Positions 1 through 8,314 of a DNA stretch of 64,000 bases are shown here, piece after piece. The notes beneath the pieces were generated by a model. That model had not been told where the DNA came from, did not search any database, and saw only the letters and a program-made list of their open reading frames with translations. Within the stretch, counting starts at the first letter, position 1. Each line of letters opens with the position of its first letter. The DNA lies in NCBI RefSeq assembly GCF_000739775.1, contig NZ_BBJH01000043.1:1-64000 (forward strand), in the 5' to 3' direction. The stretch is from Paraburkholderia heleia NBRC 101817 (GTDB taxonomy: Bacteria > Pseudomonadota > Gammaproteobacteria > Burkholderiales > Burkholderiaceae). The position numbers and the translations under genes are program-made.

Positions 1-117
1 ATCCGCGAGATCGGGCGTCACGTTGCGCAACGTGCCCGCGGCGTCCCATTCGAGCAGCACGTTGCGGCGCCAGCCGTCGGGCAGGTAAGCATGGTCCGCG
101 AAGAGCGCATTCGTCAT
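1..117 (-). CDS. hutF: Formimidoylglutamate deiminase HutF, N-terminal fragment (runs off window)
   Basis: Only the first 39 codons are inside the window. The protein starts MTNALFADHAYLPDGW and continues RRNVLLEWDAAGTLRNV, which matches the N-terminal strands of HutF-type amidohydrolases (the family start is F-A-x-x-A-L-L-P-x-G-W). HutF hydrolyses N-formimino-L-glutamate to N-formyl-L-glutamate and ammonia in the five-step histidine degradation route. It starts 74 bases after the stop of the ABC ATPase gene on the same strand, so it probably ends that transporter's operon. The catalytic metal ligands lie outside the window, and another amidohydrolase cannot be excluded. Confidence 0.72.
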   Translation of the reverse strand, partial: MTNALFADHAYLPDGWRRNVLLEWDAAGTLRNVTPDLAD

Positions 118-191
118 GGAAAGCGGGGGAATCAGCGCGCCCCTCGAATCAGGCCCGCGCGATATCGATTGTGACGGTACGGACGAGCGGT

Positions 192-959
192 TCATGCGCG
201 CGACAACACCGCTTGCAGGAAACTGCGCGTGCGCGGTTGTGCCGGCGCGGTGAAGATCGTCGAAGGCGGTCCCGCCTCGACGATCTCGCCGCCATCCATC
301 ACGACCACGACATCGGCCACTTCCTTTGCGAAGCCCATCTCGTGCGTGACGACCACCATGGTCATGCCCTCGGAAGCCAGCAGCTTCATGACCTGCAAGA
401 CCTCGCCGACCAGTTCCGGGTCGAGCGCCGAAGTCGGCTCGTCGAACAGCATCACGCGCGGCTGCATGGCAAGCGCGCGCGCAATGGCTACACGCTGCTT
501 CTGCCCGCCCGAAAGGCTCGCCGGCATCCCATGCGCCTTGTGCGCGAGCCCGACTTTTTCGAGCAGCGCAAGCGCGGCGGACTCGGCTTGCGCCTTCGAT
601 GCCCCGCGCAGCATGCGCGGCCCAACCGTGATGTTGTGCAGCACCGAGAGGTGCGGAAACAGGTTGAACGACTGGAACACCATGCCGACTTCGGTACGCA
701 GCGCATTGAGCGCGCGGTCCTTGAGCATCGCGCCGTTTTCGACGAGGCGATGACCGCAGATATCGATGGTGCCGCCCTCGGGCTGCTCGAGCCCGTTGCA
801 GCAGCGCAGGAACGTGCTCTTGCCCGATCCGCTCGGGCCGATCACCACGACCACCTGTTGCGGCTGAATGTCGAAGTCGATGCCGTTGAGCACGAGGTGC
901 GAGCCAAACGACTTCTTGAGCCCGCGAATGCTGACGATCGGATCCTGTTTCGCGCTCAT
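192..959 (-). CDS. Polar amino-acid ABC transporter, ATP-binding protein
   Basis: This 255-residue protein is the ATPase of a polar amino-acid (HisP/GlnQ-type) importer. Walker A is GPSGSGKST at residues 41-49, the Q-loop lies in VFQSFNLFPH near 95-103, the signature LSGGQ is at 149-153 and Walker B VMLFDEP at about 169-175, followed by SALD and an H-loop histidine in VVTHEMGFA. Length is normal for the family. Its ATG overlaps the permease stop by four bases, so the two are translationally coupled. The order binding protein, permease, ATPase, hutF suggests uptake of histidine or a breakdown product such as formiminoglutamate. The substrate is inferred only. Confidence 0.93.
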   Translation of the reverse strand: MSAKQDPIVSIRGLKKSFGSHLVLNGIDFDIQPQQVVVVIGPSGSGKSTFLRCCNGLEQPEGGTIDICGHRLVENGAMLKDRALNALRTEVGMVFQSFNLFPHLSVLHNITVGPRMLRGASKAQAESAALALLEKVGLAHKAHGMPASLSGGQKQRVAIARALAMQPRVMLFDEPTSALDPELVGEVLQVMKLLASEGMTMVVVTHEMGFAKEVADVVVVMDGGEIVEAGPPSTIFTAPAQPRTRSFLQAVLSRA

Positions 960-1624
960 TGCACCATCCCTCCCGCGCGCAAGCGGCGCTCGACGCGATG
1001 CAGCGCATAATTTGTCGTCTGCGTGAGCACGAGATAGACGAGCGCAATCACGAGGTACACCTCCAGCGAGCGATACGAAACACTGATGATCTTCTGGCCT
1101 TCATGCATCAGGTCGTCGATCGTCAGCAGCGAGACCAGCGCGGAATTCTTGATGAGCGCGATGAATTCGTTGCCGAGCGGCGGAATCATGCGAACCACGG
1201 CCTGCGGCAGGATGATCGCGCGCATGGCCTGCGCCGCCGACATGCCGATCGAACGCGCGGCTTCCATCTGCCCGCGATCGACGGACTGGATCGCGCCGCG
1301 CACGATCTCCGAGACATAGGCCGCCGAATAGAGCCCCAGCCCCAGCATGCCGCAGACGAACGCCGGCAGCAGGATGTTGAACTGCGGCAGTCCGAAGAAC
1401 AGCAGGAACAGCTGCACGAGCAGCGGCGTGCCGCGAAAGAACACGAGGTAGCCCGTGCAGAAGCCGTAAATGAGCCGCCGTTGCGGCGCGAGCCGGCCGA
1501 TGCCGATCAGGAGCCCGAGCATGCAGCTGAGCACGAGCGCGGCAGCGGTCACTTCCACCGTCACCAGCGCGCCGTGTGCGATGTCGGCCCAGCCGGCGAT
1601 AGCCGGAGAGAAGTCGAGTTGCAT
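956..1624 (-). CDS. Polar amino-acid ABC transporter, permease
   Basis: A 222-residue inner-membrane permease of the HisM/GlnP type. It has an N-terminal segment DIAHGALVTVEVTAAALVLS, several further hydrophobic segments, and the EAA-type loop near residues 140-165 (MEAARSIGMSAAQAMRAIIL, then PQAVVRMIPPLGNE) that docks to the ATPase. It probably works as a homodimer because no second permease gene is present. It starts 17 bases after the binding-protein stop and overlaps the ATPase gene by four bases, so it is the middle gene of one operon. Confidence 0.92.
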   Translation of the reverse strand: MQLDFSPAIAGWADIAHGALVTVEVTAAALVLSCMLGLLIGIGRLAPQRRLIYGFCTGYLVFFRGTPLLVQLFLLFFGLPQFNILLPAFVCGMLGLGLYSAAYVSEIVRGAIQSVDRGQMEAARSIGMSAAQAMRAIILPQAVVRMIPPLGNEFIALIKNSALVSLLTIDDLMHEGQKIISVSYRSLEVYLVIALVYLVLTQTTNYALHRVERRLRAGGMVQ

Positions 1625-1641
1625 CGATCAGATCCGCCGGG

Positions 1642-2397
1642 TCACTTCGAACTCGTGCCGAACCACTTGTTCACGATCTGGGCGTAGGTGCCGTCCGCCT
1701 TGATCTTCGCAAGCGCGGCATTCAGCGCATCGCGCAGTTGCGGTTCGTCCTTGCGCACGGCAATGCCATAGGCCTCCTTCGTCAGTTCCGTGTCGAGCAC
1801 GCGAAATCCCGCGCGCGTGCGGGCAAACTGGTACGCGGCGGGCTTGCCGGTCACGGCGGCGTCGGCGCGGCCAATGCCGACGAGGTCGAACATTTCCTGG
1901 TTCTTCTCGACCTCGACGCGCGTCACCTTCGGGTAGTTGTCGCGCAGGAAGTTCACCGACTTCGTGCCGACCTGCACCGAGACCTTCTTGCCGTCGAGAT
2001 CGGCGAGCGTCTTGATGGGCGAATCGGCCTTCACGAGCGCAACGAGGCCGCCCGCGAAATACGGCTGCGTGAAGTCCACCACCTGGCTGCGTTCAGGCGT
2101 GATGTAGATGCCGGAGATCGCAGCGTCGAAGCGATGCGCGATGAGACCCGGAATCAGCCCCTTGAAGTCGATGTCGGTCCACTGGATCTGCTTGCCCATT
2201 GCCTTGGCGAGCGCGTTCATCAGGTCGACGTCGAACCCGGTGCGCTGACCGTTTTCCGTGAACTCCATCGGCGGGAACGTCGCATCAGTCGCGACCTGGA
2301 GGACGTTCTGCGCCTGCGCGCTCGCGGTGCCGGGTGCGGCGGCGGCGAACATCGCGAGGGCGACGCACGTGGCGGACAGCAGGTTGTGCAGTTTCAT
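1642..2397 (-). CDS. Polar amino-acid ABC transporter, periplasmic binding protein
   Basis: A 251-residue family 3 solute-binding protein. The N-terminal signal peptide (MKLHNLLSATCVALAMFAAA to about ASAQA) directs export. The mature part shows the type II periplasmic fold: LQVATDATFPPMEFTENGQR, then FDVDLMNALAKAMG, DAAISGIYITPERSQVVDFT and GTKSVNFLRDNYP. The gene starts the transporter operon, 70 bases after the IclR gene, and is preceded by an AGGAGT ribosome-binding site. Context with hutF suggests a histidine-related ligand. Arginine, lysine or ornithine binding is an equally possible family activity. Confidence 0.92.
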   Translation of the reverse strand: MKLHNLLSATCVALAMFAAAAPGTASAQAQNVLQVATDATFPPMEFTENGQRTGFDVDLMNALAKAMGKQIQWTDIDFKGLIPGLIAHRFDAAISGIYITPERSQVVDFTQPYFAGGLVALVKADSPIKTLADLDGKKVSVQVGTKSVNFLRDNYPKVTRVEVEKNQEMFDLVGIGRADAAVTGKPAAYQFARTRAGFRVLDTELTKEAYGIAVRKDEPQLRDALNAALAKIKADGTYAQIVNKWFGTSSK

Positions 2398-2467
2398 GTT
2401 GGACTCCTGTGTGGTTTGTCGGGACGCTGCGGTTTTGGGCTTCGTTCTTTGTCGTCGTGCGTTGCGG

Positions 2468-3262
2468 TCAATCGGTCTGCAGGCGGGCGGAGATGGCGTG
2501 CGCGGTGCGCAAGGTCCAGTCGGCGAGCTGCCGCTCGCGGCCCGCCACGCGCGAGGACGGCGCCATCAAGGTAATCGATGCGTTGGCGAGCACGCCGCGC
2601 GCAACGCGCCGGAACACAGGCGCACTCACGCCCCATACGCCGGGGTCGACTTCGCTTTCGCTCACCGCGTAGCCGCGCGCGCGAATCTGCTCCAGTTCCG
2701 TTTCCATGGCGGCGCGGCCCCGAGAGTCGCCGGCGAAGATGCGCTCGAGCGTCTCGCCGCGCGCCTTGTCATGCATGAACGCGAGCAACGACCTGGCCGA
2801 CGCCCCGGCCTTGAGCGGCACCGCGCGCCCCTTCTCGAACGAACAGCGCAGCGAATGCGTGCTTTCGACCATTTCGAGGCAGACCACCTGGTCGTTCACG
2901 GCGACGACGAGCCCAACGCTCTCCTGCGAGGTCTGCGCGAGTTGCAGCATGCCTTCGCGGCTCGATTCGACGAGCAGCGAATTGACGTCGAAGCCGAGCG
3001 CGAGCTGCAGACTGATGGGGCCCGGCGCGTAGTAGCCGGCATCTTCGGTCACGAAGCCCCAGCGCTTGAGCACCGCGACCTGGCGATAAAGCGTGCTTTG
3101 CGCGAGCCCCGTAGCCGCGAGCATGTCCTTCGCGGACATTGCCTTGCCGCGGCTCGCGAGTGCCGAAAGCACGAGTAGCAGGCGCTCTGCGCCGGTAACG
3201 CCGGGGTCCTGTTTCACCTGGAAGACGAAAGCTGAATTGATGCGCTCAGCATGCCACGTCAC
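2468..3262 (-). CDS. IclR-family transcriptional regulator
   Basis: This DNA-binding regulator has an N-terminal winged helix (GAERLLLVLSALASRGKAMS, then an HTH with ATGLAQSTLYRQVAVLKRWG) and a C-terminal effector-binding domain (residues about 85-260, with LRCSFEKGRAVPLKAGASAR). It lies directly upstream of the amino-acid transporter on the same strand and back to back with an exporter operon. It probably controls the transporter and itself. The start is uncertain: the longest reading begins at a GTG (3262) without a clear ribosome-binding site, and a second GTG at 3217 would give 249 residues. A perfect inverted repeat sits just upstream. Confidence 0.88.
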   Translation of the reverse strand: MTWHAERINSAFVFQVKQDPGVTGAERLLLVLSALASRGKAMSAKDMLAATGLAQSTLYRQVAVLKRWGFVTEDAGYYAPGPISLQLALGFDVNSLLVESSREGMLQLAQTSQESVGLVVAVNDQVVCLEMVESTHSLRCSFEKGRAVPLKAGASARSLLAFMHDKARGETLERIFAGDSRGRAAMETELEQIRARGYAVSESEVDPGVWGVSAPVFRRVARGVLANASITLMAPSSRVAGRERQLADWTLRTAHAISARLQTD

Positions 3263-3282
3263 TCCCGGAAATCAAAAATACG

Positions 3283-3301
3283 ATTCCCAACGAATGGGAA
3301 T
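3283..3301. promoter_or_regulatory. Inverted repeat, candidate IclR-family operator
   Basis: ATTCCCA-N5-TGGGAAT is a perfect 7-bp inverted repeat between the IclR gene and the divergent ABC exporter. Its position and size suit an autoregulatory site for the neighbouring IclR protein. The assignment is inference. Confidence 0.5.
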
Positions 3302-3388
3302 GAGACGAGAGGGTTTTCCCTGGGGATGTCCGATGTCCCGCGTGGGTCCGCGCGATGTCTTTTGCCCGCTTCTGGTAATGTCACGCAC

Positions 3389-4381
3389 ATGCAAACGATC
3401 CTCTCTGTCGAGAATCTCTCGAAAGTCTATGCGTCGGGACTCCGGGCGCTCACGAACGTCAATCTGGACATCGCGCGGGGCGAGATCTTCGCGCTGCTGG
3501 GGCCGAACGGCGCGGGCAAGACGACGCTGATCAGCATCGTCTGCGGCATCGTCAATGCGAGCGAAGGCAGTGTGCGCGTGGCCGGTCACGATATCGTCGC
3601 CGACTACCGCGCCGCGCGCTCGCTGATCGGCCTCGTGCCTCAGGAACTGACGACCGACGCGTTCGAAACGGTCTGGGCCACCGTATCGTTTAGCCGCGGC
3701 CTGTTCGGCAAGCCGTCCAACCCCGCGTATGTCGAGCGCGTGCTGCGCGACCTCTCGCTGTGGGAGAAGCGCAACAACAAGATCATGACGCTCTCGGGCG
3801 GCATGAAACGCCGCGTGCTGATCGCGAAGGCGCTCGCGCACGAGCCGCAGGTCCTGTTTCTGGACGAACCGACGGCGGGGGTGGACGTCGAGCTGCGCCG
3901 CGACATGTGGGAACTCGTGCGCGGGCTCAAGGCGAATGGCGTGACGATCATCCTGACGACGCACTACATCGACGAGGCGGAGGAAATGGCCGACCGCATC
4001 GGCGTCATCGACGCGGGCAAGATCATGCTCGTCGAGCACAAGGACGTGCTCATGCGCAAGCTCGGCCGCAAACAGCTGACGTTGCAGCTCGACGCTCCGC
4101 TGAGCGCCATTCCGGACGGCCTCGCCGCCTGGGGGCTGGAGCTGGCCGGCAGCGGCGCCGAACTCGTCTATACCTACGACAGCGAGAACGAACGCAACGA
4201 CATCATCACGCTGCTGAAGAACCTGAACGAAGCCGGCATCGGCTTCACGGACCTGAAAACGAGCCAGAGTTCGCTGGAGGACATCTTCGTGAGTCTCGTC
4301 CACAAAGATCCGGCGGCCCCCTCGCGGCCCGCCCCAGCTTCAGTCGCGGAAGACGGCAAAAGACAGGTAACCTCCCGATGA
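3389..4381 (+). CDS. yadG: ABC-2 exporter ATP-binding protein (YadG-like)
   Basis: A 330-residue exporter ATPase. Walker A GPNGAGKT is at residues 38-45, signature LSGGM near 135-139, Walker B VLFLDEP near 155-161, and the D- and H-loops follow (AGVD, LTTHYIDEAEEMADR). The LSGGMKRR and PTAGVDVELRR motifs resemble E. coli YadG as I recall it. The chosen ATG begins MQTILSVENLSKVY; the 46 upstream in-frame codons look non-coding. The last ~60 residues form the regulatory extension common in DrrA/YadG-type ATPases. Its stop overlaps the permease start (ATGA), so the two make one exporter. The substrate is unknown. Confidence 0.9.
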   Translation: MQTILSVENLSKVYASGLRALTNVNLDIARGEIFALLGPNGAGKTTLISIVCGIVNASEGSVRVAGHDIVADYRAARSLIGLVPQELTTDAFETVWATVSFSRGLFGKPSNPAYVERVLRDLSLWEKRNNKIMTLSGGMKRRVLIAKALAHEPQVLFLDEPTAGVDVELRRDMWELVRGLKANGVTIILTTHYIDEAEEMADRIGVIDAGKIMLVEHKDVLMRKLGRKQLTLQLDAPLSAIPDGLAAWGLELAGSGAELVYTYDSENERNDIITLLKNLNEAGIGFTDLKTSQSSLEDIFVSLVHKDPAAPSRPAPASVAEDGKRQVTSR

Positions 4382-5139
4382 ACCACTACGCAATTCGCGC
4401 CATCTACCGCTTCGAAATGGCGCGCACGCGGCGCACGCTGATGCAGAGCATTGTTGCGCCGGTCATTTCGACCTCGCTCTACTTCATCGTATTCGGCTCC
4501 GCTATCGGCTCGCGCATCAAGGAAGTGAACGGCGTCAGCTACGGCGCGTTCATCGTGCCGGGCCTGATCATGTTGTCGCTGCTCTCGCAGAGCATCTCGA
4601 ACGCGTCGTTCGGCATCTACTTCCCGCGCTTCACGGGCACGATCTACGAACTGCTCTCGGCGCCCGTGTCGTACCTCGAAATCGTGGTCAGCTATGTCGG
4701 CGCGGCGGCGACCAAGTCGGTCGTGCTCGGGCTCATCATCCTCGCGACCGCGGCGCTCTTCGTGCCGATCCAGATCCAGCATCCCGTGTGGATGGCGCTG
4801 TTCCTGCTGCTCACCGCGGTCACGTTCAGCCTGCTCGGTTTCATCATCGGCATCTGGGCGGACAACTTCGAGAAGCTGCAGATCGTGCCGCTCCTCGTCA
4901 TCACGCCGCTGACCTTCCTCGGCGGCGCCTTCTACTCGGTCGACATGCTGCCGACGGCGTGGAAGGTGATCACACTATTCAATCCGATCGTCTATCTCAT
5001 CAGCGGTTTTCGCTGGAGCTTTTACGGGCTCGCGGATGTCGACGTCGGCGTGAGTCTCGGCATGACAGCCGCCTTTCTCGCCTTGTTCCTCGCCATCACC
5101 GCGTGGATCTTCAAGACGGGCTACCGGCTGAAAACCTGA
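4378..5139 (+). CDS. yadH: ABC-2 type transporter permease (YadH-like)
   Basis: This 253-residue membrane protein starts MNHYAIRAIYRFEMARTRRT and has six predicted hydrophobic segments, including LMQSIVAPVISTSLYFIVFG, a GFIIGIWADNFEKLQIVPLL loop (the ABC-2 signature region) and TPLTFLGGAFYSVDMLP. It pairs with the preceding ATPase through a four-base ATGA overlap. YadGH-like systems are conserved exporters of uncertain substrate. No accessory gene follows. Confidence 0.9.
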   Translation: MNHYAIRAIYRFEMARTRRTLMQSIVAPVISTSLYFIVFGSAIGSRIKEVNGVSYGAFIVPGLIMLSLLSQSISNASFGIYFPRFTGTIYELLSAPVSYLEIVVSYVGAAATKSVVLGLIILATAALFVPIQIQHPVWMALFLLLTAVTFSLLGFIIGIWADNFEKLQIVPLLVITPLTFLGGAFYSVDMLPTAWKVITLFNPIVYLISGFRWSFYGLADVDVGVSLGMTAAFLALFLAITAWIFKTGYRLKT

Positions 5140-5179
5140 CGCCAGGGCCTGCTCAGATTCGTAACGGGCGCCTCGAACT

Positions 5180-6535
5180 TCAGGCTGGCAGCTGTCCCGG
5201 CGCGCCGTCGAGCGGCCGGTCCTGCGGGCCGTTCAGGGGAGCGTCGAACGAGCCGTCCAGAATGCGCAGCTTGTCGGTCATATCGGGGAAGTTGTGACCC
5301 GCCGCGCGCAGCTCGTTCACGAGCCGATGCGCAACGGCCCGGCAGTGAGCGAGCGTTTCGTGCAGGCGCGGCTCCGACTGCAGACCGGTCACGGCCCGCT
5401 CCAGGTCCGGTGGCGATTCGCTCAGCAAAGCGGGAACGACTTCGTCCGGCGGGATCAGCGAGCCGTGACTCAGCAGTTGCGCGGTCCAGTCGCAGCCGTA
5501 CAGCAGTGCGCGCCGCTCGGCCCTGCGCGCCTCGTCCTGTTCGAGCGTGGCGAGGCTGTGGCGATTCTTCTGAATCTCGGCGCGCCACGGCGCCAGAATG
5601 TCGGCACGCAGCGCCGCTATCGCATCGCCGAGCGCAGCGTTCTGCCCGCCCGCAACGAGCCGGCGTTCATCCAGCCTGTCCACCTCGTCCCGGTAGCCCT
5701 CGAGGTACGCCAGCCAGTTCAACGGCAACTCCGGCTTTTCGAAGAAAGCGCGCCTCACTTCATTGAGTTCGTTGCGAATATCCTGCAGCGCCTGGTTGTC
5801 GGCAAGACGCGCCTCATGCACGTCGTGCGCCGTCACCATCTGCCGGTGCAGCGGAAAGAGCGGATTGCCGTAGCGCCGCTGCAGATGCCGCTCCGCCGCA
5901 CCCGGACGGGCGCTCCATTTCCAGTTGGGCAACGATTTCGCGTCGAACCCGACCGCCTGGATCATCGGCCGGAAAACGGCCAGCGCTTCGTCAGTCGCAT
6001 GGCGAAAGCAGTCCGCCAGCTTGTAGTCGTTGCCTTGCAGGGAGGCGGCCGCATCCCCCGCATAAGGCGAATCGGGCCTGAGCCTGAGCGTGCCGGTGGC
6101 CAGAAAGAATTCCATCGGCAGCTCGATGCTCAGGCCTTCCAGGCTGAACGCCCGCTGCCCGGCGGAAATCGTCTCGACAGCGTGCGCGAGACGGTTTTCC
6201 TGATCGAGGAGCGCATCGATCGCGTCCCCCGACGCCGGCTGCGCCGCATCGGCTAGCAGGCAGAACGTTTCGCGGACCATTCTCGCCGCGATGGTGCCGT
6301 GCTTTTCAGCAAAGAGCCAGAACCAGAGGGCGAGCTGATAGCCCTTGACCCCATTTTGGGCGATCGATTCGACTTCGGGCGTGAATGCGATGCCGGGCGC
6401 GGCCCAGTTCGTGAACGGCGGCGCGCCGGCGCCCTGGTACATGCTCAGGAGTTGACGTATCGATTCATGCGTATCGCCGGGCCAGTTGCGCGCCGCTTCC
6501 TGGCGCTTCTCTATCTTCCAGAACCTCCAGTCCAT
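5180..6535 (-). CDS. Hypothetical protein, 451 residues, family not recognised
   Basis: I do not recognise this protein. It begins MDWRFWKIEKRQEAARNWPG after a GAGGTTCAGA ribosome-binding site. There is no signal peptide or membrane segment. It is rich in Ala, Leu, Arg and Glu with long helical stretches, for example DEVDRLDERRLVAGGQNAAL and EQDEARRAERRALLYG, suggesting a mostly alpha-helical cytoplasmic protein with a coiled-coil-like region at about residues 255-345. The central part contains LWFWLFAEKHGTIAARMV. It follows the ParA-type ATPase gene on the same strand by about 100 bases. The phasin/PHB-polymerase-associated type of helical protein is a possible resemblance only. Confidence 0.75.
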   Translation of the reverse strand: MDWRFWKIEKRQEAARNWPGDTHESIRQLLSMYQGAGAPPFTNWAAPGIAFTPEVESIAQNGVKGYQLALWFWLFAEKHGTIAARMVRETFCLLADAAQPASGDAIDALLDQENRLAHAVETISAGQRAFSLEGLSIELPMEFFLATGTLRLRPDSPYAGDAAASLQGNDYKLADCFRHATDEALAVFRPMIQAVGFDAKSLPNWKWSARPGAAERHLQRRYGNPLFPLHRQMVTAHDVHEARLADNQALQDIRNELNEVRRAFFEKPELPLNWLAYLEGYRDEVDRLDERRLVAGGQNAALGDAIAALRADILAPWRAEIQKNRHSLATLEQDEARRAERRALLYGCDWTAQLLSHGSLIPPDEVVPALLSESPPDLERAVTGLQSEPRLHETLAHCRAVAHRLVNELRAAGHNFPDMTDKLRILDGSFDAPLNGPQDRPLDGAPGQLPA

Positions 6536-6636
6536 TCTGAACCTCGCAAGAGAGCAAGAGTCTCGGTGCGACTCGCTGCGAGGGATACTTGCACACTCCG
6601 CCGGGGGCGTAAACCGGTGATGTCCGCGCTTGCCCT

Positions 6637-7404
6637 TTACGCCCCGCTCAATTCCCGATGGAGCGCGACGAATTCGCGTGTGAGCTTGTGCGCCGGATCG
6701 AGGTGAACGACGGGCCTCGCCTGCTGATGCGATTCGCGAATCTTCACTGACGAAGACAGCCGCGACGACAACACCGGCAGCCCTTCATCGACAAGTTCGT
6801 CGACGAGTTTCTGCGGCAGGCTCGCGCGCGGCTGGAACTGGTTGATGACGATGCCTTCGACGGTGAGCCCGGCATTGTGATCCTGCTGAATTTCCTTCAC
6901 GTTCTCGAGCAGCGTATAGAGTGCGCGGCGCGAGAAGTCGTCGCAGTCGAATGGGATGAGACAGCGCTCGACCGCGATCAGCGCCGAGCGCGTGTAGAAG
7001 TTCAGCGCGGGCGGCGTGTCGATGTAAATCGCATCGTACATGTCGAGTTCCTTGAGCGCATCACGCAGCTTGTAGATCTTGTAGCGCGACTCGAGCTTTC
7101 CGTGCAGCGTGTCGAGATCGGGATGCGCGGGCATCACGTCGAGATTCTCGAAGGGCGTCGAATGAATGAACGACGTGACCTCGACCGGGCGGAAGCTGAA
7201 CGTCAGCGCGGTTTCGAAGAAGTCGGCGACGTTGGGCTTCGCGTCGGTGGAAGCCGCGCCGAGCAGGTACTGGCTCGAATTTGCCTGCGCGTCGAGGTCG
7301 ATGACGAGCGTACGCCGCCCCTCATTCGCGCTGATTGCAGCGAGATTGCAAACGATCGTTGACTTGCCTACGCCGCCCTTCTGATTGAACACCACACGCC
7401 GCAT
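6637..7404 (-). CDS. ParA/MinD-type ATPase
   Basis: A 255-residue P-loop ATPase of the ParA/Soj superfamily. The deviant Walker A KGGVGKST is at residues 9-16, Walker A' is DTPPALNF and an LVIDLDAQANSS motif follows the first strand. Such ATPases position DNA or large protein assemblies on the nucleoid. No parB gene or parS-like repeats adjoin it, so it is probably an orphan ParA acting on another cargo. It has a clear AGGGGAGC ribosome-binding site before its ATG. The neighbouring 451-residue protein could be a partner, but that is only positional inference. Confidence 0.9.
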   Translation of the reverse strand: MRRVVFNQKGGVGKSTIVCNLAAISANEGRRTLVIDLDAQANSSQYLLGAASTDAKPNVADFFETALTFSFRPVEVTSFIHSTPFENLDVMPAHPDLDTLHGKLESRYKIYKLRDALKELDMYDAIYIDTPPALNFYTRSALIAVERCLIPFDCDDFSRRALYTLLENVKEIQQDHNAGLTVEGIVINQFQPRASLPQKLVDELVDEGLPVLSSRLSSSVKIRESHQQARPVVHLDPAHKLTREFVALHRELSGA

Positions 7405-7533
7405 GTCTTCGCTCCCCTGTTTCTCTCATTCGATGAGATGGATGGGGATGAGCATACCCGATGCGGCGGTGCAAAAAGATTCCGGGTGGCGGTTTTCCTG
7501 TTTTCCCGGTAAGCGGCTAGTTATCTCACCGCT

Positions 7534-7656
7534 TCATTTTCCCGCGCCGCCTGACTGGTTATAACCCGTGCCGTCGCATGCGTAACTCGCGGTTGCTGGC
7601 AGCGCCAGGACAAACGATACAGCCAACAGGGCTGCAAAGATGCGCCGAGCTTTCAT
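7534..7656 (-). CDS. Small secreted peptide, 40 residues
   Basis: A short open frame with a perfect AGGAG nine bases before its ATG. It encodes MKARRIFAALLAVSFVLALP followed by ATASYACDGTGYNQSGGAGK and a TGA stop. The first 24-26 residues are a textbook Sec signal peptide (basic MKARR, Leu/Ala-rich core, ATASYA cleavage region). This leaves a mature peptide of about 14 residues with one cysteine and a Gly-rich tail. A lipobox is absent. It lies alone between the ParA gene and the deaminase. No family is recognised. Confidence 0.6.
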   Translation of the reverse strand: MKARRIFAALLAVSFVLALPATASYACDGTGYNQSGGAGK

Positions 7657-7751
7657 TTGCTTTTCTCCTGTTCAAATGTACGCCGGTGCATCAAGCATAG
7701 GTCAGGTGACTGACAGAGCAAGTTCGCGCGATTACGACATGAAGTCACGGC

Positions 7752-8288
7752 TCACGCGTGTCCCCAGAATGCGCGCTGCACCTGCATCACTTCCTCCTCG
7801 ACCTCGGCTACGGGCCCGATCAGGTCGACGCGCTTCTGGCAATGATCGAAAACATAACGCGACGACACACTCATCGTCGGGTTCTCCGCGTGATTGCCCG
7901 TAGCCTGCAGCAGCCGCTCTTCGGTCATGCCGAACACCACGCGCCCGATGTTCGCCCAATAGGCCGTGCCCGCGCACATGCAGCACGGCTCGACCGTCGT
8001 ATAGAGCGTGCAGGTCCACAAGTATTGCGGCGTGAAGTTGAGCGCGGCGATGCGCGCGAGCACGGCTTCCGCATGATTAACGGTATCGACATTGCCCTGT
8101 TCGATGAGAACCGATTCCTGATCGGGCCCGACGAGAATGGCGCCAAACGGGTGATGGCCCAACTGCGTCGCGCGTTGCGCGACCACGCTCGCGCGCCGCA
8201 AATGGCGGACGATCTGCTCGCGCGTCGGCGCGAGCCCTTGCTCAGGGAATGCCGATGCGTTCTGTTGCGGGGAAAGGGTCAGGCTCAA
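7752..8288 (-). CDS. Nucleoside/base deaminase (CMP/dCMP deaminase superfamily)
   Basis: A zinc-dependent deaminase of about 178 residues. The zinc-binding and catalytic motifs are H72-A-E74 (NHAEAVLA) and P-C102-C-M-C105 (PCCMCAGTAYWANI). The ATYWANIGRVVFG segment is typical of guanine/cytosine deaminase and TadA-like enzymes. The start is a TTG preceded by AAGGAGGAG, which is far better than any ATG choice; upstream codons belong to the BMP gene's antisense region. It starts 26 bases after the BMP-family binding protein, so it likely deaminates a base or nucleoside imported by that system. Confidence 0.85.
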   Translation of the reverse strand: MSLTLSPQQNASAFPEQGLAPTREQIVRHLRRASVVAQRATQLGHHPFGAILVGPDQESVLIEQGNVDTVNHAEAVLARIAALNFTPQYLWTCTLYTTVEPCCMCAGTAYWANIGRVVFGMTEERLLQATGNHAENPTMSVSSRYVFDHCQKRVDLIGPVAEVEEEVMQVQRAFWGHA

Positions 8289-8314
8289 AACGCGTCTCCT
8301 CCTTGCTGGCGGGG

